DNA of 64,000 nucleotides from Theristus sp. LFF4_11 (GCA_030248135.1 JASANC010001822.1:62001-126000); one strand, 5' to 3'; shown: positions 34,011 to 45,940, counted from the stretch's first letter. Numbers and translations: made by a program. The notes: generated by a model not told the origin, from the letters alone.

Positions 34011-37000
34011 TCACAGTTTTGATGCTCCTTGTTTGTTTTCTTGCGTCAGCGTCTGCCGCAGCACCCTGCGCAGTATCTTGCCCGAAGGCGATTTTGGTAT
34101 GGCACTGACAAATCGAATGCCGCCTCGTAGACGTTTGTAATGAGACACGTGACCTGAAGAAAGCACCAAAAAGTCACACGAAAGAACACACAACCACATT
34201 GGGAGCCACATTACGTTTTCTTTCTGCAAGTTCGGATTGATTCGATGTGTGAGATTTGTGGAAAAGTTACAACAGCAAATTTTTTTAACGAAACCATTGA
34301 CGAAATCGTGAATCTCCTTGTCTGTGAGTTTGCGGTTGTTTTTCGCGACAACGAATGCCATCGGCAGTTCGCCTTCGATTGTTGACGGCACTCCAATCAC
34401 TGCTGCATCAGCCACGTCTCGGTGACTCAAAAGCAGACCTTCAAGCTCAGCTGGTGCGACCTGAGAAAATCGGAAAACAAAAACAAAAGTGGGAGTCAAC
34501 CGTTTCTTTTCTTTCCCTCCTGAATTTTTATTTGATTTTGCACAACATAAGCAACGATTTGCTTCAGCAAGTACCGAATTCACGTCGTGAACAAGTGAAA
34601 CTAGAGATTGTGTTTATTTCGTTGTTTGTTTCATGAAAAAACTTTTTTTGGAGACCTGTGGCGCCTCAGCGGTAGAGATGTCAAGAAAAAAAAAATTTTC
34701 TATTTTTTTTCTTTAAAAAAAAAAAATTTTTAATTTTTTTTAAATGAAAGTTGTTCAGAATTTTTCAGGGAGTCCGAATATCACCATCTGAGGAGCCACC
34801 GACTTACCATATGACCCCCACTCATATGGGAGGAGGGTGAAAATTTCAGACGTGGTTTCGGCGACCCCATTTTCCCACCGACGACATCACGTCTCGTGTT
34901 TTGCCTCTCAATTCACCTCAAATAACATGGAAACAAGTTCCACAACAAACCGGTGTGATCATGCTGACGACACGAGGCGAAACAGCAACGAGCAACCAAC
35001 GAAGTTACGCTTGCAGTGGCAGACAGTGCAATTTCCACCTTTCGAGATCCTGAAAAACGATGCGTAAATGTGAGTTCTCTGCTTCTATCTCACCTTAGCG
35101 ACATCGGAATTTGTTGAACTAGCCTTTGCGACGCTCAAGTACTTCAATGCGCGAGTCGATCATCACTCACCAAGGCTGAAAACAGTCGATAAATCAATCC
35201 AGAATACCACCTGCAGCGTTGAAGACTAAGTGACAAGGTAAAGTCAAAGAAAATTTTTGTTGAACTTTCGAAAAATTATGCCAAAAACGGCATTTTCAGG
35301 GCACATTAAAGAAAAAATTTCAAAAATTTTTAATAAAAAAAAATAAAAAAATGCTCATTTTTTTTACTTTTTTTTTAAATTTAAAAAAAAATTTTTTTTG
35401 ACCCTTACATCTCTACTCAGCGGTGTTTTCAGCACCACAATTTTCTGTTGCTTTGGAAAACCGTTTACAGAGTATCAATCAGGCAGGGCAAGATATGTCA
35501 TTGTACTGGTAAACGGACATTTCGCACAACGGACATTTCGCACACGGACGTTTCGCACACGGACATTTCGCACACGGACATTTCGCACAACGGGCATTTC
35601 GCACACGGACATTTCGCACACGGACGTTTCGCACAAAGGACATTTCGCACACGGACATTTCGCACACGGACATTTCGCACAACGGACATTTCGCACACGG
35701 ACATTTCGCACAACGGACATTTCGCACACGGACATTTCGCACAGAGGACATTTCGCACAAAGGACATTTGACACAGGGACATCTCGCACAACGGACTTTT
35801 CGCACACGGACTTTTTGCACACGGACATTTCGCACAAAGGACATTTCGCACAACGGACATTTCGCACACGGACATTTCGCACACGGACGTTTCGCACAAA
35901 GGACATTTCGCACAAAGGACATTTCGCACACGGACATTTCGGACACGGACATTTCGCACACGGACATTTCGCACAAAGGACATTTCGCACAAAGGTCGCA
36001 CACGGACTTTTCGCATACGGACTTTTTGCACAAAGGACATTTCGGACAACGGACATTTCGCACACGGACATTTCGCACTAAGGACTTTTCGCACACGGAC
36101 TGTTCGCACAAACTTTCAAAACGTTTACATTCTAACAAGCTTTCGAACACGTTGTTGAACAATTATTTACAGAATTCATCAATAGTCACTGGCTATCTTC
36201 TGGTTTTCAAAAGCAGACATTACGCAGAATAGAATTCCGCAGACGGCCCAAATAAATGAAATGTCGTAGTTGTTTTTTATTAACTGGTTTGTTCTTGTGT
36301 TACCTTTCTTTTATTCATGTCGTTGTTACCGTTTGTTGCATTTATTGTTTTTTTCACGCATGACGCAATTGACGCAACACACTTCATTTTATTTCACACA
36401 ACTTCGACAAGCGTACACAGAGGGTAACGAGACGAGACGAGACACGAGACAGAGGGTCGCGAGACGAGACGAGACACGAGATAGCTGTTTCAAAAACCGC
36501 GAGACGAGACGAGACAGCCAAAAATCGCGCGAGACGAGACAATTGACGATACAAGACACGTCTCGCGGCAACCCTAGTAACAACGACATAAATAAAACAA
36601 AGGTAACACAAGAGCAACATCAATTAATAAAAAAAACAACTATGCCATTTCATTTATTTGGGCCGTCTGCGGAATTCTATTTATTCTGCGTCATGTCTGC
36701 TTTTTAAAACCAGCAGATAGTCAGTGAGTATTGAAGAATTCTATAAATAATTGTTCAACAACGTGCCCGAAAGCACCTTGTTAGAATGTACGTTTTGAGA
36801 GTTTGTGCGAAAAGTCCGTGTGCGAAATGTCCGTTGTGCGAAATGTCCTTTGTGCGAAATGTCCGTGTGCGAAAAGTCCGTGTGCGAAATGTCCGTTGTG
36901 CGAAATGTCCTTTGAGCGAAATGTCCGTGTGCGAAATGTCCGTTTGCGAAATGTCCGTTGTGCGAAATATCCTTTGTGCCAAATGACCGTTGTGCGAAAT

Positions 37001-39554
37001 GTCCGTGTGCGAAATGTCCGTGTGCAAAAAGTCCTTGTGTGAAACGTCCGTGTGCGAAAAGTCCTTTGTGCGAAATGTCCTTTGTGCGAAATGTCCGTGT
37101 GCGAAATATCCGTTGTGCGAAATGTCCGTTGTACGAAATGTCCGTTTTCGAAATGTCCGTGTGCGAAAAGTCTGTGTGCGAAATGTCCGTGTGCGAAATG
37201 TCCGTTGTGCGAAATGTCCTTGTGCGAAATGTCCGTGTGCGAAATGTCCGTTGTGCGAAATGTCCGTGTGCGAGAAGTCCGTGTGCCAAATGTCCTTGTG
37301 CGAAATGTCCTCGAATCATTGTACTCATGTCACTGATTCCATTCCACTCACCTGGAATCCTTTCACCTTGATCAACTCTTTCAAACGATCGACAATGTGG
37401 ACGAAGCCGGCGGAGTCGCAATAACCAATGTCACCTGACCAAAAACAACAAATTCGGCAAAAAGAACGTTGCATCAAACCAACTGAAATGGACCAATCGG
37501 AATGGATTTTAACCCGAATGCAAGTATCCCTCTTGATCCATTATGGCTGCCGTTGCAGCAGGCCGTTTCCAATAGCCAGCCATGACGCATGGATTTCGAA
37601 TGCAAACTTCACCCGATTGACCGAGTGGCAGTTCCCGGCCGCTCTCTGGGTCGACAATCTGCAGCATAAAAACAATCAAACACAACATTATTGACTTAAT
37701 AGCATCAGATTGCGTTGAAGTCACCTTGCAGTGTGTGTTTGGATAGAGCATGCCCGCGTGTCCCGGCCGACCCTGGCCAGCGAACGTGGCTGCCGCAGTC
37801 AGTTCCGTCATTCCCCAGACTATGACAGAAAATCGTTCAAAATTTTTATAATTTCCAATGCACGACGAAAGTGCTCTTATTCGCACCTTGTGTGACATGC
37901 CTCAGATGTTTATGTTTATCGCACAGTTCGGTCTCGCTTGCTGCCTTCAGCGGCGCAGCGCCGCACAAAGCAATCTGGACGCAACTGATGTCAAAATCGT
38001 CAACTCGAGCATGCTTGGCTAACAAGATCGCCACTGGCGGCACAAGTACCAGCAACTTTGGCTGAAGATGGTGTGCATGCGAGTCAAAAAAAATGCAAAC
38101 GCTTGTAATTCAAGTGTTTTGGAAAACACTGACCCGGTATTTCTGAATCAGACGGAAGTATTCGACTGGCTCAAATCGACGCATCGTGACAACAGTTGTG
38201 CCAACGTTCAGAGAGTTGTGCACAGCGGCGTAGCCAAACATGTGGAAGAAAGGCAGAAATATCACTTCTGTTTCGTTGGACGGATCAGTGATTGGCGGTT
38301 CAACCAATGGATAAACGAGACGAGAGCATTGTCTGCAACACGATACATACATGTATGATCAAATGACGCATTCATCAGAATTTTCTTTTCTTTTTTTTGT
38401 TTTTCACAGCTGTAAACAGATGCCTACTCGTTCCACATGAGCGTCTGTGCAATCACGTTGCGACTGCTCAGCATGACGCCCTTCGGCAGGCCAGTGGTGC
38501 CGCTCGAGTAAGGCAGGTGCACCACTTGGTTGGTCGGGTAGTGGTCACAAAAACTGAGGTCCTCAACCAAGCTGCACGCCATCTCTGGAGGCAACGCAGC
38601 AAAGTCCTGCAGGCTGCTTCCGATGAGCGAGCGAAAACTCAGCAACGGAATGTTGTGCACAGAATCAACAGACTGGCTGTAGTCCAAGTCGATCACAATC
38701 AGCGCCTGAATGAGGCAAATTGAATATCAAAGACGTTCTTCTGCAGTCGAAATTGCTGCTTTCTCATGTCCTCAAACACTCGTCCACCTGTATTTTGCGC
38801 CTGTGCGTTTGTGCAGCTCGTGCCGTGCTCAACGCAGTCTCACGAGTCACAAATAAATACTCGGCGTCACTGTCAGTCAGTTGATGACCGATTTCTTCTG
38901 AAACCCAACAGCAAAATACAAAAAAAGTCAAATACAACATTCACACAGTCTGAAAAAGTGTTTGTGAAGATTTGAAAAACACCCGTAGTTGCGGCCGGGT
39001 TGACGGTGCTCAGCAACAACTGGCAAGCTGCGCAGCTGAGCGACACCAGAAAGAACTCGACGCAATTCGGTGCAACCAGCAGCGCCACTTTGCCTGTTCT
39101 AAAAAAACCATTTTCACAATGCCATGATTCAGATTTGGTGAGAAATGGTGGAACTCTTTCTTACTGAAATCCAGGCAACCGACGCAGTTGGGCGGCCAGC
39201 GCACGCGCGCCAACCACCAGCTGGCCATGGCTGAGTGTGTTCGCTTCACGCGACGAGTCGATCTTTTGCGAACAAAAAAAACGGTCAGTTCACGACAACA
39301 AATGTGTCACGCACGCCACGTTAGGAAACGTTGTGACCAAACGTTGAAACGTTTCGAACGTTTTCAAGAAAGTGGCACGCCATTCTGGTTGGTGAACCAT
39401 ATGCCGAAACCCCCCCCCCCCCCCCCAACAAAGAACGCACCAAAGCAATTTTATGGGGCGATTCGCGCGCATGCTGACGGACTGCCTGCAGAATGAATTC
39501 GGCCAATGTCAGATCAGGCAGTTTCAAATCAGGGTACGGTGATTTTATTGGCAT
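34011..39554 (-). CDS. 4-coumarate-CoA-ligase/luciferase-like acyl-CoA synthetase, paralog 2 (ends in SKL)
   Basis: Tandem paralog with the same 12-exon plan: 39554-39438 (MPIKSPYPDL), 39262-39165, 39100-38984, 38899-38788, 38705-38427 (P-loop [14 protein letters not shown]), 38335-38137, 38062-37887, 37821-37727 ([13 protein letters not shown]), 37660-37516, 37434-37353 ([13 protein letters not shown]), 34462-34295 and 34155-34011. The catalytic Lys motif SPSGKILRR is present. It ends QGASKL, the canonical type-1 peroxisomal targeting tripeptide, unlike paralog 1. The intron between exons 10 and 11 has grown to about 2.9 kb through two transposon insertions. Exon 5 is almost identical to that of paralog 1 (two differences in about 300 bp) while other exons are clearly diverged, indicating gene conversion. 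Confidence 0.9.
34673..35415. mobile_element. hAT-like MITE family 3 (TAGAGATGT ends), intronic
   Basis: 743 bp, starting TAGAGATGTCAAG and ending TTACATCTCTA. The 8-bp CTCAGCGG flanks it on both sides (34665-34672, 35416-35423). The interior contains poly-A/T runs and a segment resembling family 1 (GAACTTTCGAAAAATTATGCC). It lies in intron 10 of acyl-CoA synthetase paralog 2. Confidence 0.85.
35508..37315. mobile_element. 1.8-kb palindromic foldback element with arms of 15-bp tandem repeats, intronic
   Basis: The 10-bp TCATTGTACT flanks the unit (35498-35507 and 37316-37325), indicating a transposed element. The left arm (35511-36110) is about 40 copies of a 15-bp unit, GGACATTTCGCACAC with variants. 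The right arm (36797-37310) is the same array inverted. Inside them, unique sequence at about 36115-36320 is repeated inverted at about 36600-36790, including CCGCAGACGGCCCAAATAAATGAAAT. The centre (36420-36560) is a GAGAC-rich simple repeat ending CGGCAACCCTAG, apparently a further insertion that breaks the symmetry. Because 15 is a multiple of 3, several frames on both strands stay open, but these are not genes. Foldback or Mutator-like elements are the closest known type. Confidence 0.8.
36420..36575. repeat. GAGAC-rich simple repeat at the centre of the foldback
   Basis: Many copies of CGAGACGAGACGAGACACGAGA-like 5-bp units lie between the two inverted inner segments. Its right edge reads CGGCAACCCTAG. 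The inverse (TAGGGTTGCCG) looks like a hAT-type end, suggesting it arrived as a separate insertion. A matching left end is not clear. Confidence 0.5.
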
Positions 39555-40029
39555 TGTTGCACCATTTCAGCCTTCCTGGACGACAAAAAACAGACCAACC
39601 AACTCAGTGTATTCTGCTTTGTTTGCTTGTTGCACGCATGGCAAGTGGCAGACACAGTTTGCTTTGCTGTGTTTCGTATTCATCAGTTTTGCTGTTTGCA
39701 GAACATTTTCACATGTTCACAGAACATGCAAGGAGGGCAAGTAACACACGTAACCGTGTGCACGAACACACTATCGTAATGGTGATCGTGTTTATGTGCA
39801 TTACTTTGTGTTGATGTGGATGTGTGTGGGGTTGTCATGAGAAATAAAAGCGTTTTTTCGACAAAAAGGTTTCACCCGTTTTCTTCGCAAAAAAAAAAGT
39901 TTTTCACCTTAAAAATTTTCGAAAGGGTAGACCCGGCGCCTAATGTTACATGTTTAAACAGGATTAGGATTATGGAATGGATTCCCTTCCCTGGAGTGGT
40001 CACGAGCGCCATTTGCTCATGCACCGCAC

Positions 40030-40120
40030 TTCTAAAAAGGCTTGGCTTAGGCTTAGGGCTGAACTTAGGATTAGGATTAGATTCAGGCTTTGCTTAGGAT
40101 TAGGTTTAGGTAATATTCTG
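40030..40120. repeat. Degenerate telomere-like TTAGG-type repeat
   Basis: Interspersed GGCTTAGGCTTAGGG, TTAGGATTAGGATTAG and GCTTAGGATTAGGTTTAGG units. A similar tract, GGCTTAGGTTAGGATTAGG and onward, lies at about 41468-41560 on the other side of the hAT-like element 40365-41381. The two may have been one tract before that insertion. Confidence 0.5.
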
Positions 40121-40364
40121 AGAAGTGCAGTTTATTTCAAGCGTTAAACACACGGTTAGTTTCTAGGTAAATGTCGTTTAACGCAGATGTCTAGCGCCAG
40201 TCGTTTAAACATGTAGGCCAACCGACGCGGCGACAATATGCGTTTGCACGCACAGATAGAGAAAATGTTTCACGGCTGCGCGGCAAAACTTAACGTACTC
40301 TGACCCTGAAGCTTCATTACTAAAGCGCACGCGCACGCGGCATCGGCATGCTCATGCTCATGAT

Positions 40365-41381
40365 TAGTTAGGGGGAAAAAAATCCGAATTTTTTTTTTAA
40401 TTAAAAAAAAAATTTTTACAAAAAAATTTTTTTTTACAAGTTAGGTTTGTTCGAAGCGTCTCGTCGAGCTGAGTTCATCTAGACTATTTTCAGAACGATC
40501 CGGAAAACTATAAGAGCGAAAATCGTGTTTTATTGAAATTATGTCCATTTCAAAGAGGGAAAGTTGCATTTTCAACAGTAAAACAGGACAATTTTCGACG
40601 TGTACTTGAATATTGAACCGTTCTTAGTTGTTCCTCTTTAGAAAATTACCAAAATTTGACTGTGTTCAAAAATTCCTGTTTGCTGTAGCTAAGTCGGCAA
40701 CCCCTGTCGACTCGGTCGCCCCCCCCCAAGACACTTACTTTCAGGTTCAACCAGCTATGCTATCTGCCACATGGCGAGAGCCCACTCTTCAAATCATCGT
40801 ATCGAAAACACGTACCATGATTTCGCGATCACGTTGCGGGCAACTGACAGACGCAAGTTTAACACGTTAGTTTAGCTCAGCACGCAAGTTTTAACATGTG
40901 GCCATGTTATCGGGTATCTGAAAAACGGTCGTGTGATGTGGTATTAACCAACATCTCCGCTCCAATTGTTTAACAATATATCGCACAACTCCATTGTAGA
41001 CCTATAACATACGCCAATCAACAAAATATCATGTTCATCTCATGGCCTACCGACTGAAAAAACATGTTCTAAGTTGCAAGAAAACGATTTCTGAAACGAT
41101 ATTTCAATTCAGTTAAGTCATTTCAACGCTAAAAATTGACTCTAGAAGTCATCCAAATCGAAAAACATGGAGTACGTCGGTCAAAATGACCAAATAATGA
41201 CATGTACCTAAGCACACAAAGAAGTTGGGAAGAAAATTTGGTTTGAACTTTCAAAAAATTATGCCATAAATCGAATTTTCAGAGCAAAGTAGAAGAAAAA
41301 TTTTTCAAATTTTTTTAAAGTTTGAATTAAAAAAAAACGAAAAAAATAAAAAAAAAATTTTTTTCAAAGCCCCTAACCCTA
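40365..41381. mobile_element. hAT-like MITE family 1, copy B (inverted orientation)
   Basis: 1017 bp, starting TAGTTAGGGGG (a mutated end) and ending GCCCCTAACCCTA. The 8-bp CTCATGAT lies on both sides (40357-40364 and 41382-41389). It runs opposite to copy A at 16506. Non-coding. Confidence 0.9.
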
Positions 41382-41631
41382 CTCATGATCCACTAGCGCG
41401 CCTGCACGCGCTCCGGCCCCAACAAGAACTTGTTCAAAACGCAATTCTTCTGACATCTTCCTTCTTGAAAAGGCTTGGCTTAGGTTAGGATTAGGTCAGG
41501 ATTATGTTTAGCTTGGAATTAGGCTTTAGGATTAGGTTTTGGTTTAGGCTAGTTTAGGCAACGTCTGCCAACATCAGTGGTTTGATTTAGTACGACACAT
41601 AGTTGTTCTAGGGGGGCCTGGGGGGCCGGCC

Positions 41632-43718
41632 TAGGGTTAGGGGCTTTGAAAAAAAATTTTTTTTTTTTTATTTTTTCTTTCGTTTTTTTTTTAAATTTGG
41701 ATTTTTTTTTTCAAACTTAAAAAAAAATTGAAAATTTTTTCTTCTACTTTGCTCTGAAAATTCGATTTATGGCATAATTTTTTGAAAGTTCAAACCAAAT
41801 TTTCTTCCCAACTTCTTTGTGTGCTTAGGTACATGTCATTATTTGGTCATTTTGACCGACGTACTTAGGGTTAGGGGCTTTGAAAAAAATTTTTTTTTAA
41901 TTTTTTTTTCGTTTTTTTTTAATTTGGATTTTTTTTTTCAAACTTAAAAAAAAATTTTGAAAAATTTTTCTTCTACTTTGCTCTGAAAATTCGATTTATG
42001 GCATAATTTTTTGAAAGTTCAAACCAAATTTTCTTCCCAACTTCTTTGTGTGCTTAGGTACATGTCATTATTTGGTCATTTTGACCGACGTACTCCATGT
42101 TTTTCGATTTGGATGACTTCTAGAGTCAATTTTTAGCGTTGAAATGACTTAACTGAATTGAAATATCGTTTCAGAAATCGTTTTCTTGCAACTTAGAACA
42201 TGTTTTTTCAGTCGGTAGGCCATGAGATGAACATGATATCTTGTTGATTGGCGTACGTTATAGGTCTACAATGGAGTTGTGCGATATATTGTAAAACAAT
42301 TGGAGCGGGGATGTTGGTTAATACCACATCACACGACCGTTTTTCAGACACCCGATAACATGGCCACATGTTAAAACTTGCGTGCTGAGCTAAACTAACG
42401 TGTTAAACTTGCGTCTGTCAGTTGCCCGCAACGTGATCGCGAAATCATGGTACGTGTTTTCGATACGATGATTTGAAGAGTGGGCTCTCGCCATGTGGCA
42501 GATAGCATAGCTGGTTGAACCTGAAAGTAAGTGTCTTGGGGGGGGGGGGGCGACCGGGTCGACAGGGGTTGCCGACTTAGCTGCAGCAAACAGGAATTTT
42601 TGAACACAGTCAAATTTTGGTAATTTTCTAAAGAGGAACAACTAAGAACGGTTCAATATTCAAGTACACGTCGAAAATTGTCCTGTTTTACTGTTGAAAA
42701 TGCAACTTTCCCTCTATGAAATGGACATAATTTCAATAAAACACGATTTTCGCTCTTATAGTTTTCCGGATCGTTCTGAAAATAGTCTAGATGAACTCAG
42801 CTCGACGAGACGCTTCGAACAAACCTAACTTGTAAAAAAAAATTTTTTTTTTCAAATTTTTTTTTTAATTTAAAAAAAATCCGGATTTTTTTCCCCCTAA
42901 CCCTAGACGTACTCCATGTTTTTCGATTTGGATGACTTCTAGAGTCAATTTTTAGCGTTGAAATGACTTAACTGAATTGAAATATCGTTTCAGAAATCGT
43001 TTTCTTGCAACTTAGAACATGTTTTTTCAGTCGGTAGGCCATGAGATGAACATGATATCTTGTTGATTGGCGTACGTTATAGGTCTACAATGGAGTTGTG
43101 CGATATATTGTTAAACAATTGGAGCGGGGATGTTGGTTAATACCACATCACACGACCGTTTTTCAGATACCCGATAACATGGCCACATGTTAAAACTTGT
43201 GTGCTGAGCTGAACTAACGTGTTAAACTTGCGTCTGTCAGTTGCCCGCAACGTGATCGCGAAATCATGGTACGTGTTTTCGATACGATGATTTGAAGAGT
43301 GGGCTCTCGCCATGTGGCAGATAGCATAGCTGGTTGAACCTGAAAGTAAGTGTCTTGGGGGGGGCGACCGGGTCGACAGGGGTTGCCGACTTAGCTACAG
43401 CAAACAGGAATTTTTGAACACAGTCAAATTTTGGTAATTTTCTAATGAGGAACAACTAAGAACGGTTCAATATTCAAGTACACGTCGAAAATTGTCCTGT
43501 TTTACTGTTGAAAATGCAACTTTCCCTCTATGAAATGGACATAATTTCAATAAAACACGATTTTCGCTCTTATAGTTTTCCGGATCGTTCTGAAAATAGT
43601 CTAGATGAACTCAGCTCGACGAGACGCTTCGAACAAACCTAACTTGTAAAAAAAATTTTTTTTTTAAATTTTTTTTTTAATTTAAAAAAAAATCCGGATT
43701 TTTTTTCCCCTAACCCTA
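41632..43718. mobile_element. hAT-like MITE family 1, copy C (outer, split by copy D)
   Basis: Ends TAGGGTTAGGGG and CCCCTAACCCTA, flanked by the 8-bp GGCCGGCC (41624-41631, 43719-43726). The element is interrupted after 41865 by copy D. Removing copy D and one GACGTACT leaves about 1039 bp, equal to an intact copy. Confidence 0.9.
41866..42905. mobile_element. hAT-like MITE family 1, copy D (inserted inside copy C)
   Basis: 1040 bp with intact TAGGGTTAGGGG ends. The 8-bp GACGTACT (41858-41865 and 42906-42913) is duplicated host sequence. In the uninterrupted copies A, B and D it is present once (CCGACGTACTCCATG), so copies of the same family provide the empty site. Confidence 0.95.
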
Positions 43719-43943
43719 GGCCGGCCCCCCCCAAAAATTTTTCGAATCTATCTCTATCAAACAGGTTTTTTCGGCTCAGCTATTATCTATCTAAAAAAAT
43801 TTCTCATCCAGCTATCTATCTGAAAATTTTTGTCTTCGAAGACATAAAATGAGTCAATTTTTGACCAAAATTGACCATTTTTGCTCGTAATTCTTGAAAA
43901 TTTCGCTAATTTTAGGTAAAATACGCGTTTATACTTGATTTTT

Positions 43944-45516
43944 GGTACTCCTTCAAAATACGGGTCCGCTCAAATTTCATCGCAGCGCGCTGATTGATAG
44001 CTCAAATGAAAGCCCTCGTTCTGCTGAGTGATCCTGTGTATGGGTTTTTTGAAATTCAAAAATTTGAAGAAGTTATTTGTTTTTGAAATTTTAGATAGAG
44101 TGGGTCTGTGGTGAGCTTGTCAAGTGCACTGAATGTTGTATTTATGTGCTTGATGGATATTTATGATGGATACCGTTCACATGATTGCATGAAACAGTCA
44201 TACGTCTGAAATTGGTGCCCACGGGTTACGGTAGCGGCAGTTTCGGGTCTTGACACGAAGTTGCAGAAAACCACTTTGTTTCTTGTGAATAACACTTGAA
44301 ACCTTTTGGAAACATGCAGCATTATAACAGAATGTCAAAAACCGGATTCCAAGGATTACGGTAACTCTGCAGTAGGTCTCGACACGATTGCTTAAAAACG
44401 TCCTTTTATTGCCAAGAAAAGCTACTAGAATGATGGATTCCGTTCACATGATTGGAGGGTTGACAGAAAACTTTGACATCGCAGTCGTGAAAATGAAAAA
44501 GTATGCCAATGAAACCCGGTAACGAATGCAGCAAGTGACTCGAAGGGTCGCGAACAAATGTCTTCTCAAGCAAAAATGTTGTGTAACATTAGCTGCGTTT
44601 GTACATGTAGTAAAAGTAGCGATGTCACCCTGAGAGTAGCCATACAGCACATGCCAATTTCGTAGCCGCCGTTTGCTGAACGTCGCTGAATGGGACAGCC
44701 GAGTGTTTTCTGAGTTCCGTTGCATGTTTCTAAAAGGTTTCAAGTGTTATTCACAAGAAACAATAAAATTCACAATCTTGGCAATAAAAGCACGTTTTAA
44801 AAAAATCGTGTCGAGACCCACTGCAGAGTTACCGTAATCATTGGAATCCGGTTTTTGACATTCTGTTATAATGCTGCATGTTTCTAAAAGGTTTCAAGTG
44901 TTATTCACAAGAAACAAAGTGGTTTTCAGCAACTTCGTGTCAAGACCCAAAACTACAGCTACCGTAACCCGTGGGACCAAACTTCAGACATATGACTGTT
45001 ACATGCAATCATGTGAACGGCATCCATCATTCTAGTAGCTTATCTTGGCAATAAAAGGACGTTTTTAAGCAATCGTGTCGAGACCTACTGCAGAATTACC
45101 GTAATCCTTGGAATCCGGTTTTTGACATTCTGTTATAATGCTGCATGTTTCTAAAAGGTTTCAAGTGTTATTCACAAGAAACAAAGTGGTTTTCTGCAAC
45201 TTCGTGTCAAGACCCAAAACTGCCGCTACCGTAACCCGTGGGCACCAATTTCAGACGTATGACTGTTTCATGCAATCATGTGAACGGTATCCATCATAAA
45301 TATCCATCAAGCACATAAATACAACATTCAGTGCACTTGACAAGCTCACCACAGACCCACTCTATCTAAAATTTCAAAAACAAATAACTTCTTCAAATTT
45401 TTGAATTTCAAAAAACCCATACACAGGATTACTCAGCAGAACGAGGGCTTTCATTTGAGCCATCAATCAGCGCGCTGCGATGAAATTTGAGCGGACCCGT
45501 ATTTTGAAGGAGTACC
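43944..45516. mobile_element. 1.57-kb long-TIR foldback element
   Basis: Starts GGTACTCCTTCAAAATACGG and ends with the inverse, CCGTATTTTGAAGGAGTACC. It is flanked by the 8-bp TGATTTTT (43936-43943, 45517-45524). The arms are over 400 bp and near-identical for long stretches (TCAAATTTCATCGCAGCGCG, the GGGTTACGGTAGCGGCAG region). The right side contains an internal tandem duplication of about 300 bp. The host is copy 2 of the palindrome at 13150-13930, whose matching stretch (CTTGATTTTAG near 13737) is uninterrupted. No transposase was seen. Class is uncertain (Mutator/P-like by duplication length). Confidence 0.85.
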
Positions 45517-45940
45517 TGATTTTTAGTGTATTTTTAGCATTATTTTGCTGTTTTTATAGCTTTTTAGCGTTTTAGCTATCTATCTATCAAATTTCAAAAT
45601 TTTGACCGGCCCCCCCCCCAAAGTCACATGGCCCCCCCCGCGCCCCCCCCCCAAAATTTTCCAGTTATCTATCTATCTAGAAAATTTGCTCCAGCTATCT
45701 ATATCGGCCCCCCCCCCAACCCCTCGGCTCTGGAACAACTATGGTACGACAGGCCAACCTCAGCTGTGCTGCTTTTCCACACATCATTTCATTGAACATT
45801 GAACAGAATATCACGTCATTTTGTTGGTTCATTTCAGAGAACTAAACAACTGGTGTCCGTTTCTACACTCTGCTCTGGGTTCCGTTCGGCGGACTGAATT
45901 CAGTTCACACAAAATACAGTCCATCTGACTCACAAAACCA

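Noticed and set aside
35398..36232. Overlapping 150-230-codon open frames in several frames on both strands (and again at 36741-37424)
   Set aside because: They come from 15-bp tandem repeats, where a unit divisible by three keeps frames open. The peptides are pure 5-residue repeats and the region is a flanked transposon.
35511..37310. CRISPR-like array
   Set aside because: Repeats are contiguous 15-bp units without spacers, in an animal intron and arranged as an inverted pair.
16506..43463. Recurring ~70-codon frame beginning MFLFRKLPKF in four places
   Set aside because: It recurs only because it lies in hAT-like family 1 copies. It contains homopolymer-dependent frame changes and no known domain.
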